DNA of 64,000 nt from positions 124,001 through 188,000 of the forward strand of contig NZ_JACHIA010000008.1 of the NCBI RefSeq assembly GCF_014202995.1, in the 5' to 3' direction. Position 1 is the first letter of the stretch. The number at the start of each line of letters is the position of its first letter. This stretch comes from Longimicrobium terrae. Its GTDB lineage: Bacteria; Gemmatimonadota; Gemmatimonadetes; Longimicrobiales; Longimicrobiaceae. A program made the position numbers and the translations under genes. Under the pieces are notes generated by a model. It saw nothing but the letters and a program-made list of their open reading frames with translations, made no database searches and was not told where the DNA came from. This document shows, piece after piece, positions 32,090-40,630 of the stretch.

Positions 32090-33226
32090 ATGGATCTGGA
32101 TCAGTTCCTCGTCTCCCGGGATGTGGACCTGCCCACTCTCGTGGACAGGGTGAACGCAAAGCTGGGGCTCCTTCCCGCCGATGTCCTGATCGCAGTGGGC
32201 TCTCTCGTGGAGGGACTGGGCACCACCAAGTCGGACCTGGACCTGCTGCTCGTCACCGCGCGGCCCGGGGAGCAGTCCGGGAGCGAGGTGGCGGTGGTGG
32301 CGGGGCGCTGCCTGGTGGACGTCCGGGTGCTGCCCGTCTGGGAAATCACCGACCTGGTCGGCAAGGTGGAGGACTGGTACCGGTCACCGTGGGATGTGAC
32401 GCACGCGGTGCGCTTTACGATCAAGGACCGGCTCCTCCTCCACCGCCTGCTGCGCGGGCGGCGGCTGACGGAGGGAAGCGGGGGCGGCACCGGCGACATC
32501 CCCTGGCCGCGCCAAGAGGTGCTGGCCCGCCTCAAGCTGCAGGTGGCGCGGCAGCACGCGCGTACGGTCCAGGTAGACATGGCGGGGCACCGCGACATGA
32601 GCGACTGGTGCTCGCTGGTCTATGCAGCGCAGGACCTGCTGGGTGCCTCGGTGGACGCGCTCACCGCTGGATACGGGCTCACGAATCCGTATTCCAAGTG
32701 GCGAAGCCGCATGCTGGAACGGGTCCCCGACAGCTGGGAGCACGACCTCGGCTCGCGCCCCGACGGGCGATCCGCGGCAGAAGCGGTGTGGCGGCTGCAT
32801 CACACGCCGGAGCGGCCGGACCGCGAGGCGGCGCTGGAGCACGCGTTCCGGATCAGCGCCTTTTCCCGCATGGTGTTCAGCTGGGCCGAACGCCGGCTGG
32901 TGCTGAACTCCGCCGCCGCGGAGGGCGCGGATCGGTCGTGGCCCGCGGAAAGGCCCCAGCCCGGCGCGGAACGGCTCCCCTTTCTGGACTTCGACGTCGA
33001 CTTTCAGCTGGCGGGAGAGCAGGTACTGCTGGGCCGCTTGAACGAGTTTGCCCCCCCCGCCCGCCTGTCGCGCGCCGAGTTCGGCATGGCCCTGCTGTTT
33101 GACGGGATCACCACCGTCCGCGAGGCCGGCGCCGTCTTCCAGGGCCGAGTGCCCGAGGGAGAGGAGCACCGCCCCGCGCAGACGCTGGTCGCCAAACTGG
33201 CTGGCGCCCGCCTGCTCGCGCCCTGA
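32090..33226 (+). CDS. Nucleotidyltransferase-fold protein with possible PqqD-like C-terminal domain
   Basis: A 378-residue protein. Residues 37-54 carry the polymerase-beta-type pattern GS-x10-DLDLLLV (G37, S38, D49, D51), so transfer of a nucleotide monophosphate is likely. A helical middle follows. The last about 75 residues (LLFDGITTVREAGAVF) resemble the wing-helix pattern of PqqD-like RiPP recognition elements; this is my impression from pattern alone. If right, the enzyme could bind small protein A or B. The ATG at 32090 is chosen because the conserved part begins there; upstream in-frame sequence looks non-coding. No strong ribosome site is visible. Alternative: an aminoglycoside-type nucleotidyltransferase unrelated to the peptides. 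Confidence 0.7.
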   Translation: MDLDQFLVSRDVDLPTLVDRVNAKLGLLPADVLIAVGSLVEGLGTTKSDLDLLLVTARPGEQSGSEVAVVAGRCLVDVRVLPVWEITDLVGKVEDWYRSPWDVTHAVRFTIKDRLLLHRLLRGRRLTEGSGGGTGDIPWPRQEVLARLKLQVARQHARTVQVDMAGHRDMSDWCSLVYAAQDLLGASVDALTAGYGLTNPYSKWRSRMLERVPDSWEHDLGSRPDGRSAAEAVWRLHHTPERPDREAALEHAFRISAFSRMVFSWAERRLVLNSAAAEGADRSWPAERPQPGAERLPFLDFDVDFQLAGEQVLLGRLNEFAPPARLSRAEFGMALLFDGITTVREAGAVFQGRVPEGEEHRPAQTLVAKLAGARLLAP

Positions 33227-33367
33227 TCGGCGGCCCCATCGCCCCCGCTCCCCGTACTCACCAGTGGCGCAGGTGGCCGCGGACACCCTCTCGCCTTGCC
33301 GTTGCCGATGAACAACGAACCGTTCCAGGCGCCCGTCCCGGCCGGCCTCCCGGCGGAGGCCTGAGCA

Positions 33368-34156
33368 ATGCCGGCCCTCTACGACCAGATCGGCCATGGC
33401 TACGACACCACCCGCCGCGCGGACCCCTTTCTCGTATCGCGCATCGTGAACGCGCTGGGGGAGACGAAGGGGGGGCCGTGCCTGGACCTGGCATGCGGAT
33501 CGGGCAACTACACCCTCGCGCTGGCGGGGCACGGAATCAGGATCCACGGCACGGACCAGTCGCGGACGATGATCGCCTCGGCCGCGAAGAAGGCGGGGCG
33601 CGGCGCGCCGGTGACGTGGTCGGTGGCGGACGCCACGGCGCTCCCCTTCGCCACGGGCGCGTTCGGCGGGGCGGTGTGCACGCTGGCGCTGCATCACTTT
33701 CCCGCGCTGGCGCCACCCTTCGCCGAGGTTCGGCGGACGCTGGCCGGCGGTCGCTTCGTGCTTTTTACCGCCACCCGCGAGCAGATGGCCGCGTATTGGC
33801 TGCGTGAGTACTTTCCCGTGGCGCTGGAGCGCTCGGCATCGGCGATGCCGGCGGAGGACGAGATCGTCAAGCCCCTGCGCGCGGCCGGGTTCGGCGACGT
33901 ACGGCTGGAGCCCTACGAGGTTGCGCCCGACCTGCAGGATCTGTTTCTGTACAGCGGCAAGCATCGCCCGCACATGTACCTGGACGCGAATGTGCGCGCC
34001 AACATGTCCACCTTCGGCGCGCTGGCCGATCCCGCCGAGGTGGCGGCAGGGTGCGCGCGTCTCGCCGCCGACCTCTCGTCGGGGCGCATCGACGAGGTCA
34101 TCGCGGCTTACCCGTCACGGGGCGGCGACTACCTGCTCGTCGCAGCCGGCGACTGA
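33368..34156 (+). CDS. Class I SAM-dependent methyltransferase
   Basis: 262 residues with the Rossmann motif I LDLACGSGNYTLAL (39-52), an acidic motif-II position (GTDQS) and a motif-III region with DATALPFATGAF, as in the UbiE/Methyltransf_11 group. GGAGG lies just upstream of the ATG. It sits between the nucleotidyltransferase and an aminotransferase on the plus strand and presumably methylates the pathway product or the peptide on O or N. The substrate cannot be read from sequence. Confidence 0.88.
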   Translation: MPALYDQIGHGYDTTRRADPFLVSRIVNALGETKGGPCLDLACGSGNYTLALAGHGIRIHGTDQSRTMIASAAKKAGRGAPVTWSVADATALPFATGAFGGAVCTLALHHFPALAPPFAEVRRTLAGGRFVLFTATREQMAAYWLREYFPVALERSASAMPAEDEIVKPLRAAGFGDVRLEPYEVAPDLQDLFLYSGKHRPHMYLDANVRANMSTFGALADPAEVAAGCARLAADLSSGRIDEVIAAYPSRGGDYLLVAAGD

Positions 34157-34369
34157 CGGCCCCCACCTCCGCCTCAGACGCCCCCCGCCGGCGAATCAGC
34201 CCGCCGCGATCCGGCGAGCGGATCGCCGGCACCCGCGCGTGACCGGCGCAGCCCCCGCCATCGTTGAAACCTGTTGAATGCAAGATCATCGGTTCTCCGC
34301 GTTCACGGCGCGACTCAACGCTCCACCCACGCCATCGAGCCCCCGGACCCCGGCGGGAGAAAGCCACGC

Positions 34370-35569
34370 GTGAACAGATCATTCCAGCCATCGCCCAACG
34401 TGACCCATGTCACCCCCTCGATGACGAGCGGCATGGCGGCGCGCGCGCGTGCGCTGCGTGCCACGGGGCGCACCGTGGTGGACCTGAGCCAGGGACAGCC
34501 GGAATTCGACACCCCGGCATTCATCCGCGAGGCCGCGCAACGCGCGATTGACGAGGGAGCGACCCGGTACACCGCCACCGACGGCATACTCCCCCTGCGC
34601 GAGGCCATGGCGCAGCAGGCGAACCGGCGACATCAGGGTCTCGACGAGGTGGGCGCAGACGAGGTGGTGGTTACCTCGGGCGCGAAGCAGGCGCTGTTCA
34701 ACGCCTGCTTCGTACTCTTCGGGCCGGGGGACGAGGTGCTGGTACCCACGCCGAACTGGACGAGCTACTACGAGATCGTGGAACTGGCCCGGGCTGTCCC
34801 CGTCCCCGTCCTGGGAGACCCCGCGCAGCAGTGGAAGGTGGATCCCGACGCGCTTCGGGCGGCCTCTACCCCCCGCACCCGGGGAATCCTTCTGAACTCG
34901 CCCTGCAATCCCACGGGGGCGGTCTACTCCCCCGGCGAGATCGCCGCCATCGCCGCCCTGGCCCGGGAGCGCGGGTGGTGGCTGCTGAGCGACGAGGTGT
35001 ACCGCCGCATCGCGTACGAGGCCCCGGCGAGCTCCGTGCTGGACTGTACCAGCGACCGGGAGCGGGTGGTGGTGATTGACGCCGTAAGTAAGTCCTTTGC
35101 CATGACGGGATGGCGACTGGGCTGGGCGGTTGGGCCACGGGAGGTTGTGAAGGCCATGGCGGCCATGCAGTCGCACACCACCTCCAACGCGGCGGCCGTC
35201 TCGCAGCACGCGGCCCTGGCCGCCCTGCAGGGGGGTGCCGCGGCGGACGGCGCGGTTGCGGAGATGGTGGAGGCGCTCCGCCAGCGGCGTGACGCCGCGC
35301 TGCAGGAACTGCTGCGGCACGGCCCGGTGGAACACGTGCGGCCCGACGGGGCGTTCTACCTGTACGTCCGGGTGGGCAGCACGGGCGGCGTTGACCCGGG
35401 CGCCTTTGCGTACGACCTGCTGGAGCGGGAGGGAGTGGCCGTGGTGCCCGGCGCGGCCTTCCGCACGCCGGAGTGGATCCGGATCTCGTACGGTGGCGCG
35501 GAGGCGGATGTCCGGCAGGGGGTGAGGACGATTGCAGACACGCTGCACGCCGCCCGGACCGCCGGCTGA
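34370..35569 (+). CDS. Class I/II PLP aminotransferase, AspB-like
   Basis: 399 residues from a GTG preceded by GGGAGAAA. Fold-type-I features: Gly-rich DLSQGQPEFDTP near the N-terminus, NSPCNPTG near residue 175, SDEVY, and the PLP lysine in VSKSFAMTGWR (near 241). It resembles aspartate aminotransferases. In phosphonate pathways such enzymes can convert phosphonopyruvate to phosphonoalanine, which would give the mutase on the opposite strand an irreversible outlet; this role is inferred. Its stop is only 13 bp from the stop of the convergent transketolase subunit. Confidence 0.88.
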   Translation: MNRSFQPSPNVTHVTPSMTSGMAARARALRATGRTVVDLSQGQPEFDTPAFIREAAQRAIDEGATRYTATDGILPLREAMAQQANRRHQGLDEVGADEVVVTSGAKQALFNACFVLFGPGDEVLVPTPNWTSYYEIVELARAVPVPVLGDPAQQWKVDPDALRAASTPRTRGILLNSPCNPTGAVYSPGEIAAIAALARERGWWLLSDEVYRRIAYEAPASSVLDCTSDRERVVVIDAVSKSFAMTGWRLGWAVGPREVVKAMAAMQSHTTSNAAAVSQHAALAALQGGAAADGAVAEMVEALRQRRDAALQELLRHGPVEHVRPDGAFYLYVRVGSTGGVDPGAFAYDLLEREGVAVVPGAAFRTPEWIRISYGGAEADVRQGVRTIADTLHAARTAG

Positions 35570-35582
35570 GCGGAGCCGCCGG

Positions 35583-36533
35583 TCAGCTCCCGCCCAAGGC
35601 CCTCTTCCGGCGGACCGCCTCCCGCGCGGCGGCCCGGATCCCCTCCGCGTCCAGGCCGAAGCGGGCCAGGAGCGCACGCCAGGGACCCGTCTCGCCAAAG
35701 CGGTCCTGCATGGCCACGGGGACCACGGGCGCGAGCACCTCTCCCCCCAGTGCGCCCAGAACGGCTTCGTACAGCCCGCCTGTGATGCTGTGTTCCTCGG
35801 CGGTGACCAGGCAGCCGCAGCGGTGCGCCGCGTCGCGCACGGCCGCCGCGTCCAGCGGCTTGAGCGTAGGGAGGTTGATCACTTCGGCGGTGATCCCCTC
35901 GCCCCGCAGCGCGTCGGCGGCCGCCAGCGCCTCGGCCGTCAGCGCACCCGCCGCCAGCAGGGCCACATCTCTCCCCTCCACCAGCCGCTCGGCAAGACCA
36001 ATGCGGAAGGGCGTGCCCGGCGCCGAGATGCACGGCACGTCCTCCTTCTGCAGACGGATGTACACCGGCCCGTCATGCGCCGCGGCCGCGAAGACGGCCT
36101 GCTTCGCCTGCTCGTAGTCCGCGGGAACGAGTACCGTCATCCCCGGAAGTGTGCGCATGAGCGCCAGGTCTTCGATGCCCTGGTGCGAACCGCCGTCGTA
36201 CGACGCCGCCAGGCCGCCGTGTGTGGCTACGATCTTCACGTTGGCCCCGGCGTAGCAGACGGCCTGCCGGATCTGGTCAAAGGCGCGGCCGATGAAGATG
36301 GCGTAGGTGGTGGCGAAGGGGAGCTTGCCCGCGGCGGCCAGCCCTGCCGCCACCCCGATCATGTTGGCTTCGGCAATCCCCATATTGAAGAAGCGCTCGG
36401 GAAAGCGCGCCTGGAACCAGTCCGTGCGGGTGGAGCGGGAAAGGTCGGCGTCCAGCACCACCACCCGCGAGTCACGCTCCGCCAGTTCGATGAGCGCGTG
36501 CCCGTAGGCGTCGCGCGTGGGCCGCGCCGTCAC
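35583..36533 (-). CDS. Transketolase, C-terminal subunit
   Basis: 316 residues covering the pyrimidine-binding and C-terminal domains of transketolase. It carries NMGIAEANMIGVAAGLAAAG with the cofactor-activating Glu at 55, and HGGLAASYDGGSHQGIEDLA. Its ATG overlaps the stop of the N-terminal subunit by four bases (ATGA), so the halves are co-translated into one ThDP enzyme. This is the last gene of the long minus-strand set. From memory, a split transketolase-like enzyme acts in phosphonothrixin biosynthesis, so a ketol-transfer step on a phosphonate is plausible; supply of a sugar phosphate is the plainer option. Confidence 0.9.
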   Translation of the reverse strand: MTARPTRDAYGHALIELAERDSRVVVLDADLSRSTRTDWFQARFPERFFNMGIAEANMIGVAAGLAAAGKLPFATTYAIFIGRAFDQIRQAVCYAGANVKIVATHGGLAASYDGGSHQGIEDLALMRTLPGMTVLVPADYEQAKQAVFAAAAHDGPVYIRLQKEDVPCISAPGTPFRIGLAERLVEGRDVALLAAGALTAEALAAADALRGEGITAEVINLPTLKPLDAAAVRDAAHRCGCLVTAEEHSITGGLYEAVLGALGGEVLAPVVPVAMQDRFGETGPWRALLARFGLDAEGIRAAAREAVRRKRALGGS

Positions 36534-37375
36534 GCCGGGCTCCCTTCAATCTCGTCCAGCGCCGCGGCGAGTTCCGGGTCGCTGATGGGATGATGGTGCC
36601 AGTGGGTAACGCCCTCCATGTACGAGACTCCCTTTCCCTTGATGGTCCGCGCCACCACCACGCTGGGCGCGGGCGAGGTGCGCGCGGCAGTCAGCGCGGC
36701 GTCGAGCGCGTGAAAGTCGTGCCCGTCCACCTCATGAACATCCCAGCCGAACGCCCGCCATTTGGCGCCCAGATCGCCCAGGGGAATGATGGACTCGGTG
36801 GGCCCGTCGCTCTGAAAGCCGTTGCGGTCCACGATGGCGACAAGGTTGGGAACCGCCAGGGCCGGCGCGGCCATGGCCGCTTCCCAGTTCTGCCCCTCCT
36901 GCAGTTCGCCGTCACCCAGAATGCAGAACACGCGGTTGGAGCGCCCGTCCATGCGGAAGCCCAGCGCCATCCCCAGAGCAATGGAGATTCCCTGGCCCAG
37001 CGAACCCGTGGAGGCGTCCACCCCCGGCAGGTCGCGGGCATTGGGGTGCCCCTGCAGCCGCGTCCCCAGCCGCCGCAGCGAGCCCAACTCCTCCCTGGGA
37101 AGCACACCCGCGTGCGCGAGCGTGGCGTACAGCCCGGGCGCCCCGTGCCCCTTGCTCAACACGAAGCGGTCGCGCCACTCGGCGCGGGGGTCGCGCGGAT
37201 CGTAGCGCAGGTGGCGGAAGTAAAGCAGGGTCAGGATCTCCACCATGGAAAGCGACGGGCCCGCGTGCCCCGTCTGCGCCTGGTGGATCGAGGTGAGCGT
37301 CAGCCGGCGGATCTCGCGGGCGTGCCTGCGCAGCACCGCGGCGTCCAGCGGCGCGAGGGGGGCGTCACTGCTCAC
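36530..37375 (-). CDS. Transketolase, N-terminal subunit (ThDP-binding)
   Basis: 281 residues with the transketolase ThDP-binding domain: TGHAGPSLSMVEILTLLYF (35-53), SKGHGAPGLY (74-83) and the GDG motif ILGDGELQEGQNWEAA (152-167). It starts inside the end of the cupin gene (11-bp overlap) and overlaps the C-terminal subunit. It is clearly transketolase type and not of the acetolactate-synthase type to which classical phosphonopyruvate decarboxylases belong, a notable absence given the mutase upstream. Confidence 0.9.
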   Translation of the reverse strand: MSSDAPLAPLDAAVLRRHAREIRRLTLTSIHQAQTGHAGPSLSMVEILTLLYFRHLRYDPRDPRAEWRDRFVLSKGHGAPGLYATLAHAGVLPREELGSLRRLGTRLQGHPNARDLPGVDASTGSLGQGISIALGMALGFRMDGRSNRVFCILGDGELQEGQNWEAAMAAPALAVPNLVAIVDRNGFQSDGPTESIIPLGDLGAKWRAFGWDVHEVDGHDFHALDAALTAARTSPAPSVVVARTIKGKGVSYMEGVTHWHHHPISDPELAAALDEIEGSPA

Positions 37376-37868
37376 GGGTCACCTTCCCCAGCGCGCGGTC
37401 GTAGCGGTCGGAAATGCGCACCTTGTCGTCCAGCAAGGCGGGGGAGAAGATCTCCAGGACCTCCAGCACCTCGTCCCCCTCGTTGGCCAGCGCGTGGGGC
37501 TCGCCAGGGGTGGAGTGGTCCAGCTCCCCCGCCCCGATCCGCACCTGGAGATCGCCCCGGGTCAGTGACAGCACGCCCGTGCGCACGCAGAACACCTCGC
37601 GCCGCAGTTCGTGCGCGTGGAGGCTCGTGGAACGGCCGGGGAGGAGAACCGCCAGGGACAGCCCGTACTCTCCGCCGGCCACGAGGACGTGGTTGCGCCC
37701 GTACGGCTTGTCCAGCACCAGCTCCGCGACGGCCGCCAGTTCGTCGAGGGGGGCTCGAAGTGCGCGCGCGAAGCGGACAAGCACGTCGTCCGGGACGCCG
37801 GGGAGCACGCCGCGGATGAATGCGTCGCGCGCGTCGGCGTCCGCCGGGGAGGAGGGGGAGAGGATCAC
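37365..37868 (-). CDS. Cupin protein, sugar-phosphate-isomerase-like
   Basis: 167 residues. The second half is a single cupin: HAHELRREVF (His 84, 86; Glu 91) and a later HALANEGDEVLEVLEIF. The stretch near the end (DDKVRISDRYDR) recalls the C-terminal cupin of mannose-6-phosphate isomerase / guanylyltransferase proteins. No nucleotidyl domain is present. It could bind a metal and act on a sugar phosphate or phosphonate. It overlaps the transketolase N-subunit, so the two are co-expressed. Confidence 0.75.
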   Translation of the reverse strand: MILSPSSPADADARDAFIRGVLPGVPDDVLVRFARALRAPLDELAAVAELVLDKPYGRNHVLVAGGEYGLSLAVLLPGRSTSLHAHELRREVFCVRTGVLSLTRGDLQVRIGAGELDHSTPGEPHALANEGDEVLEVLEIFSPALLDDKVRISDRYDRALGKVTREQ

Positions 37869-37971
37869 CTGCGGCGCTCCAGTTGTGGGAATCAGTCGGC
37901 GATGAGCCGCCGCAGAGACACGGCGGAGCGCGAAAGGGCGCGGCGCACGCTCGCGGACGAGCAGGGACGCA

Positions 37972-39843
37972 TCAGAAATATGCCTCCAGCCAGAGCTCCA
38001 GGTTCAGCACCAGCCACACCTTGCGGCCGAACGCGGGGTCCCGGGCCGGGCGCGGCGCGTCCAGCCACGCCCTGAGGCGCCGTGGATCGAACACCTGGCT
38101 CACGCGCGCGCCGGGACGCAGCAGCAGGCCGCGGACATAGTCGCGCTGTGGACCGGAAAACCATTCGGTGAGCGGGACGGGAAAGCCCATCTTGCGGCGG
38201 TGCAGCACGGCGGGGGGAAGCTCGTGGCGGTACAGGCGGCGCAGCACGTGCTTGGTCACGTCGCACACCTCGCTGTACTCCGCCACCTCCTTCGAAAGCG
38301 CGGCCAGGAAGTGGGCGGGGCTGCGCCAGCGGAGCTTTTCCCGCTCGGGCAGGTCGAACGCCGCCTGTACCAGCCGGTGATCCACGAACGGGACCCTCGC
38401 CTCGACCCCCACCGCCATGGTCGTGGCGTCCAGCATCTGCAGCAGCCCGGGCAGGTGCACCGTTTCGAACACCAGCGCGATCTGATCGTGGTACGAGCGG
38501 TGGGCCGCCTGGTCGAACCGGTCCTGGAACACCGCCCGGCATGCCTCATCGCCGGCGGCTGCGGTCCGCATCTCCGGGGTGTAGAGCGGTGACTTTTCCT
38601 CCCAGGGAAAATACGAGTACCGGTCCAGGAAGAAGTCGAGCGGAGAAGCGACCATCCCCGCGCCTCCGGGGAAGCGCGCGCGCAGGCGGGCGCGCGCGCG
38701 CTCAAACGGCGTACGGAAGATGCGCCCGTAGCCGTCGAACAGCTCGTCCGCGCCTTCGCCGCACAGCACCACCGTCACGTGCTGCCGCAGTTCGCGCGCG
38801 AGCATGTACATCGCTACTTCGTTGTGCATCCCCAGGGGCTGGTCCTTCACGCGGATCAGCGCGCGGGTGTGCTCCAGGTAGGGTGCGGCATCCAGGCGGA
38901 GATGGTGGTGCTTGGTGCCGAAGTGCCGCGCCACCTGGTCCGCGTAGGGCGACTCGTCGTAGTCATCGCCCTCGAAGCTGGCGGTGAAGGTGGTCACGGG
39001 CGCGCCCGTGCGCGCCATCTCGCAGACGACCACGCTGGAGTCCAGCCCGCCCGACAGAAACGCGCCCACGGGAACGTCGCTCAGCATGCGCCGGCGCACG
39101 GCGTCGCCGATCAGCGACTTGAGCTGCGCGCGGTCTTCGCCGGTGGCGCGCCGCGGCCGGTGGGTGAGGTCGACATCCCAGTACCGCGTGCGGTGAATCC
39201 GCCCGTCGCGCACTTCCAGCAGGTGCGCCGGCGGCAGCTGCTGGATCCCCGCGAAGAGCGACTCTGTCCCCAGCGCGTGCCGGTACGACAGGAAGCTGGA
39301 GACGGCGGCCAGATTGGGAGCGCGGGGGACGCCGGGGTAGGCCAGCAGCGCCTTGATCTCCGATGCGAACAGGAGCACGCCGTCCTGCACGCGCAGAAAC
39401 AGGGGCTTCACGCCCAGCCGGTCGCGCGCCAGCAGCAGCCGGTGGTCGCGGCGGTCGTACAGCCCGAACGCGAACATCCCCAGGAACCGCTCCACACAGG
39501 CGGGGCCCCACTCCAGGTACGCGTGCAGGATCACCTCGGTGTCGGAAGCGGTCCGGAACCGCCGCCCCCGGCGCCGAAGGTCGTCGCGCAACTCGGGAAA
39601 GTTGTAGATCTCGCCGTTGTACGTGAGAAAGACCGCGCCCTCCGGGTCAGTCATCGGCTGGTTGGCCGCGGGGTCGAGATCGATCACGCTGAGGCGCCGG
39701 TGGCCGAACGAGAACTCCGGGTGGTGCGCAATCCCCTCGGCATCGGGGCCGCGGTGGTCGAGGCACCGCGTGGCCGCTTCCACCGCCCCGCGATCGAGGA
39801 CCGCGCCGGGGTGCAGCCGCACCGCCCCCACGATGCCGCACAC
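37972..39843 (-). CDS. asnB: Asparagine synthetase (glutamine-hydrolysing), AsnB family
   Basis: 623 residues of full AsnB layout: the mature protein begins MCGIVGAV with the glutaminase nucleophile Cys2. The N-terminal nucleophile domain is followed by the ATP-pyrophosphatase domain with SGGLDSS (near 261-267). Such enzymes adenylate a carboxylate and amidate it with glutamine-derived ammonia. In natural-product clusters they can amidate unusual acids or, as in lasso peptides, make amide bonds; lasso B2-type homologues lack the Cys, so this one should still use glutamine. It starts 7 bp after the stop of the PntC-like gene and likely shares its transcript. Possible substrates are a phosphonate carboxylate or an Asp in the APFDP peptide motif (inference). 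Confidence 0.9.
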   Translation of the reverse strand: MCGIVGAVRLHPGAVLDRGAVEAATRCLDHRGPDAEGIAHHPEFSFGHRRLSVIDLDPAANQPMTDPEGAVFLTYNGEIYNFPELRDDLRRRGRRFRTASDTEVILHAYLEWGPACVERFLGMFAFGLYDRRDHRLLLARDRLGVKPLFLRVQDGVLLFASEIKALLAYPGVPRAPNLAAVSSFLSYRHALGTESLFAGIQQLPPAHLLEVRDGRIHRTRYWDVDLTHRPRRATGEDRAQLKSLIGDAVRRRMLSDVPVGAFLSGGLDSSVVVCEMARTGAPVTTFTASFEGDDYDESPYADQVARHFGTKHHHLRLDAAPYLEHTRALIRVKDQPLGMHNEVAMYMLARELRQHVTVVLCGEGADELFDGYGRIFRTPFERARARLRARFPGGAGMVASPLDFFLDRYSYFPWEEKSPLYTPEMRTAAAGDEACRAVFQDRFDQAAHRSYHDQIALVFETVHLPGLLQMLDATTMAVGVEARVPFVDHRLVQAAFDLPEREKLRWRSPAHFLAALSKEVAEYSEVCDVTKHVLRRLYRHELPPAVLHRRKMGFPVPLTEWFSGPQRDYVRGLLLRPGARVSQVFDPRRLRAWLDAPRPARDPAFGRKVWLVLNLELWLEAYF

Positions 39844-39850
39844 GGCGCCG

Positions 39851-40630
39851 CTACGCCGCGTCCGGCGAGAAGATCGCCTCCGCCACCGCCAGGTCGTCGG
39901 GCGTGTCCACCTCGAACCAGCGCAGGCCGCCGGTGGGCACGGCGGAGATCTCCACCCCCTCGTCGCGTACCAGCCGGCGCATGACCGACTCCAGCGGGGT
40001 GTGCCCCCCGTCCTGGTCCGCCGCGCGCTGAAGTGCGGAGGCCAGAGCCGCGCGGGCGTCGGCCACCCCGAAACGTGTGAGGTTCACCGTCTTGAACTTG
40101 CCCTGCAGGGGCGTTCCCGCCGGGCGGTCGCGCTCGTGCACCCAGTCGCGTACCATCCCCTGCGCGTCCACGTCCACGAAGGTGCCGGTGAGCCGCGGCT
40201 CCCACGGCTCCACGACGGTGGCATTGGGGTGCGGGGCCGCCAGCAGGCGGTGCAGGACGGCATCCTCGAACACCACGTCTCCCTCCAGCACCACCACGGC
40301 CGCGCCCGGGTCCACCCCCTGCAGCCCCAGGCGCAGCGACTCGCTGGTTCCGGTGTCGGCGAAGCGCGCGTTCTCCACGTACCGCACGGGCAGCGTGCCG
40401 AAGCGCGGGCCCACGGCGGCGCGGACGACACCCGCCATGCACCCCACCACGATCACCACTTCTCCGGCGCCCTCCCGTTCCAGCGCGGCCAGGGCCCGCA
40501 GCAGGATCGGCGTCCCGGCCACCGGGGTCAGGCACTTGGGAACACCGCGCCCCTCCGCGCCCAGGCGGCTCCCCAGCCCCGCGGCCAGGATCACGGCCCA
40601 CGTGCCGGCGCCGCCCGTTGCGTCATCCAT
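39851..40630 (-). CDS. NTP-transferase family protein, likely CTP:aminoethylphosphonate cytidylyltransferase (PntC-like)
   Basis: 259 residues of the sugar/choline-phosphate nucleotidyltransferase fold. The signature WAVILAAGLGSRLG is followed by PKCLTPVAGTPIL, with EGDVVFED as the metal/nucleotide strand. LicC-like proteins next to aminoethylphosphonate transaminases are known as PntC and make CMP-aminoethylphosphonate for attachment to lipids or glycans. That role fits here because the ATG overlaps the end of the transaminase gene by 8 bp. A sugar-nucleotide role is the alternative. No obvious phosphonyl-transferase follows. Confidence 0.75.
   Translation of the reverse strand: MDDATGGAGTWAVILAAGLGSRLGAEGRGVPKCLTPVAGTPILLRALAALEREGAGEVVIVVGCMAGVVRAAVGPRFGTLPVRYVENARFADTGTSESLRLGLQGVDPGAAVVVLEGDVVFEDAVLHRLLAAPHPNATVVEPWEPRLTGTFVDVDAQGMVRDWVHERDRPAGTPLQGKFKTVNLTRFGVADARAALASALQRAADQDGGHTPLESVMRRLVRDEGVEISAVPTGGLRWFEVDTPDDLAVAEAIFSPDAA

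Noticed and set aside
32389-33102. Second-frame ORF inside the nucleotidyltransferase gene
   Set aside because: Ala/Gly/Arg-rich shadow; the nucleotidyltransferase frame has the motif and conserved character.
35583-37375. Split phosphonopyruvate decarboxylase
   Set aside because: Domain order and motifs (SKGHGAPGLY, GDGELQEGQ, NMGIAEANM) are transketolase-type, not of the acetolactate-synthase/decarboxylase type.
37972-39843. Beta-lactam synthetase-like AsnB homologue
   Set aside because: Full AsnB layout with Cys2 and no clavam-type neighbours.
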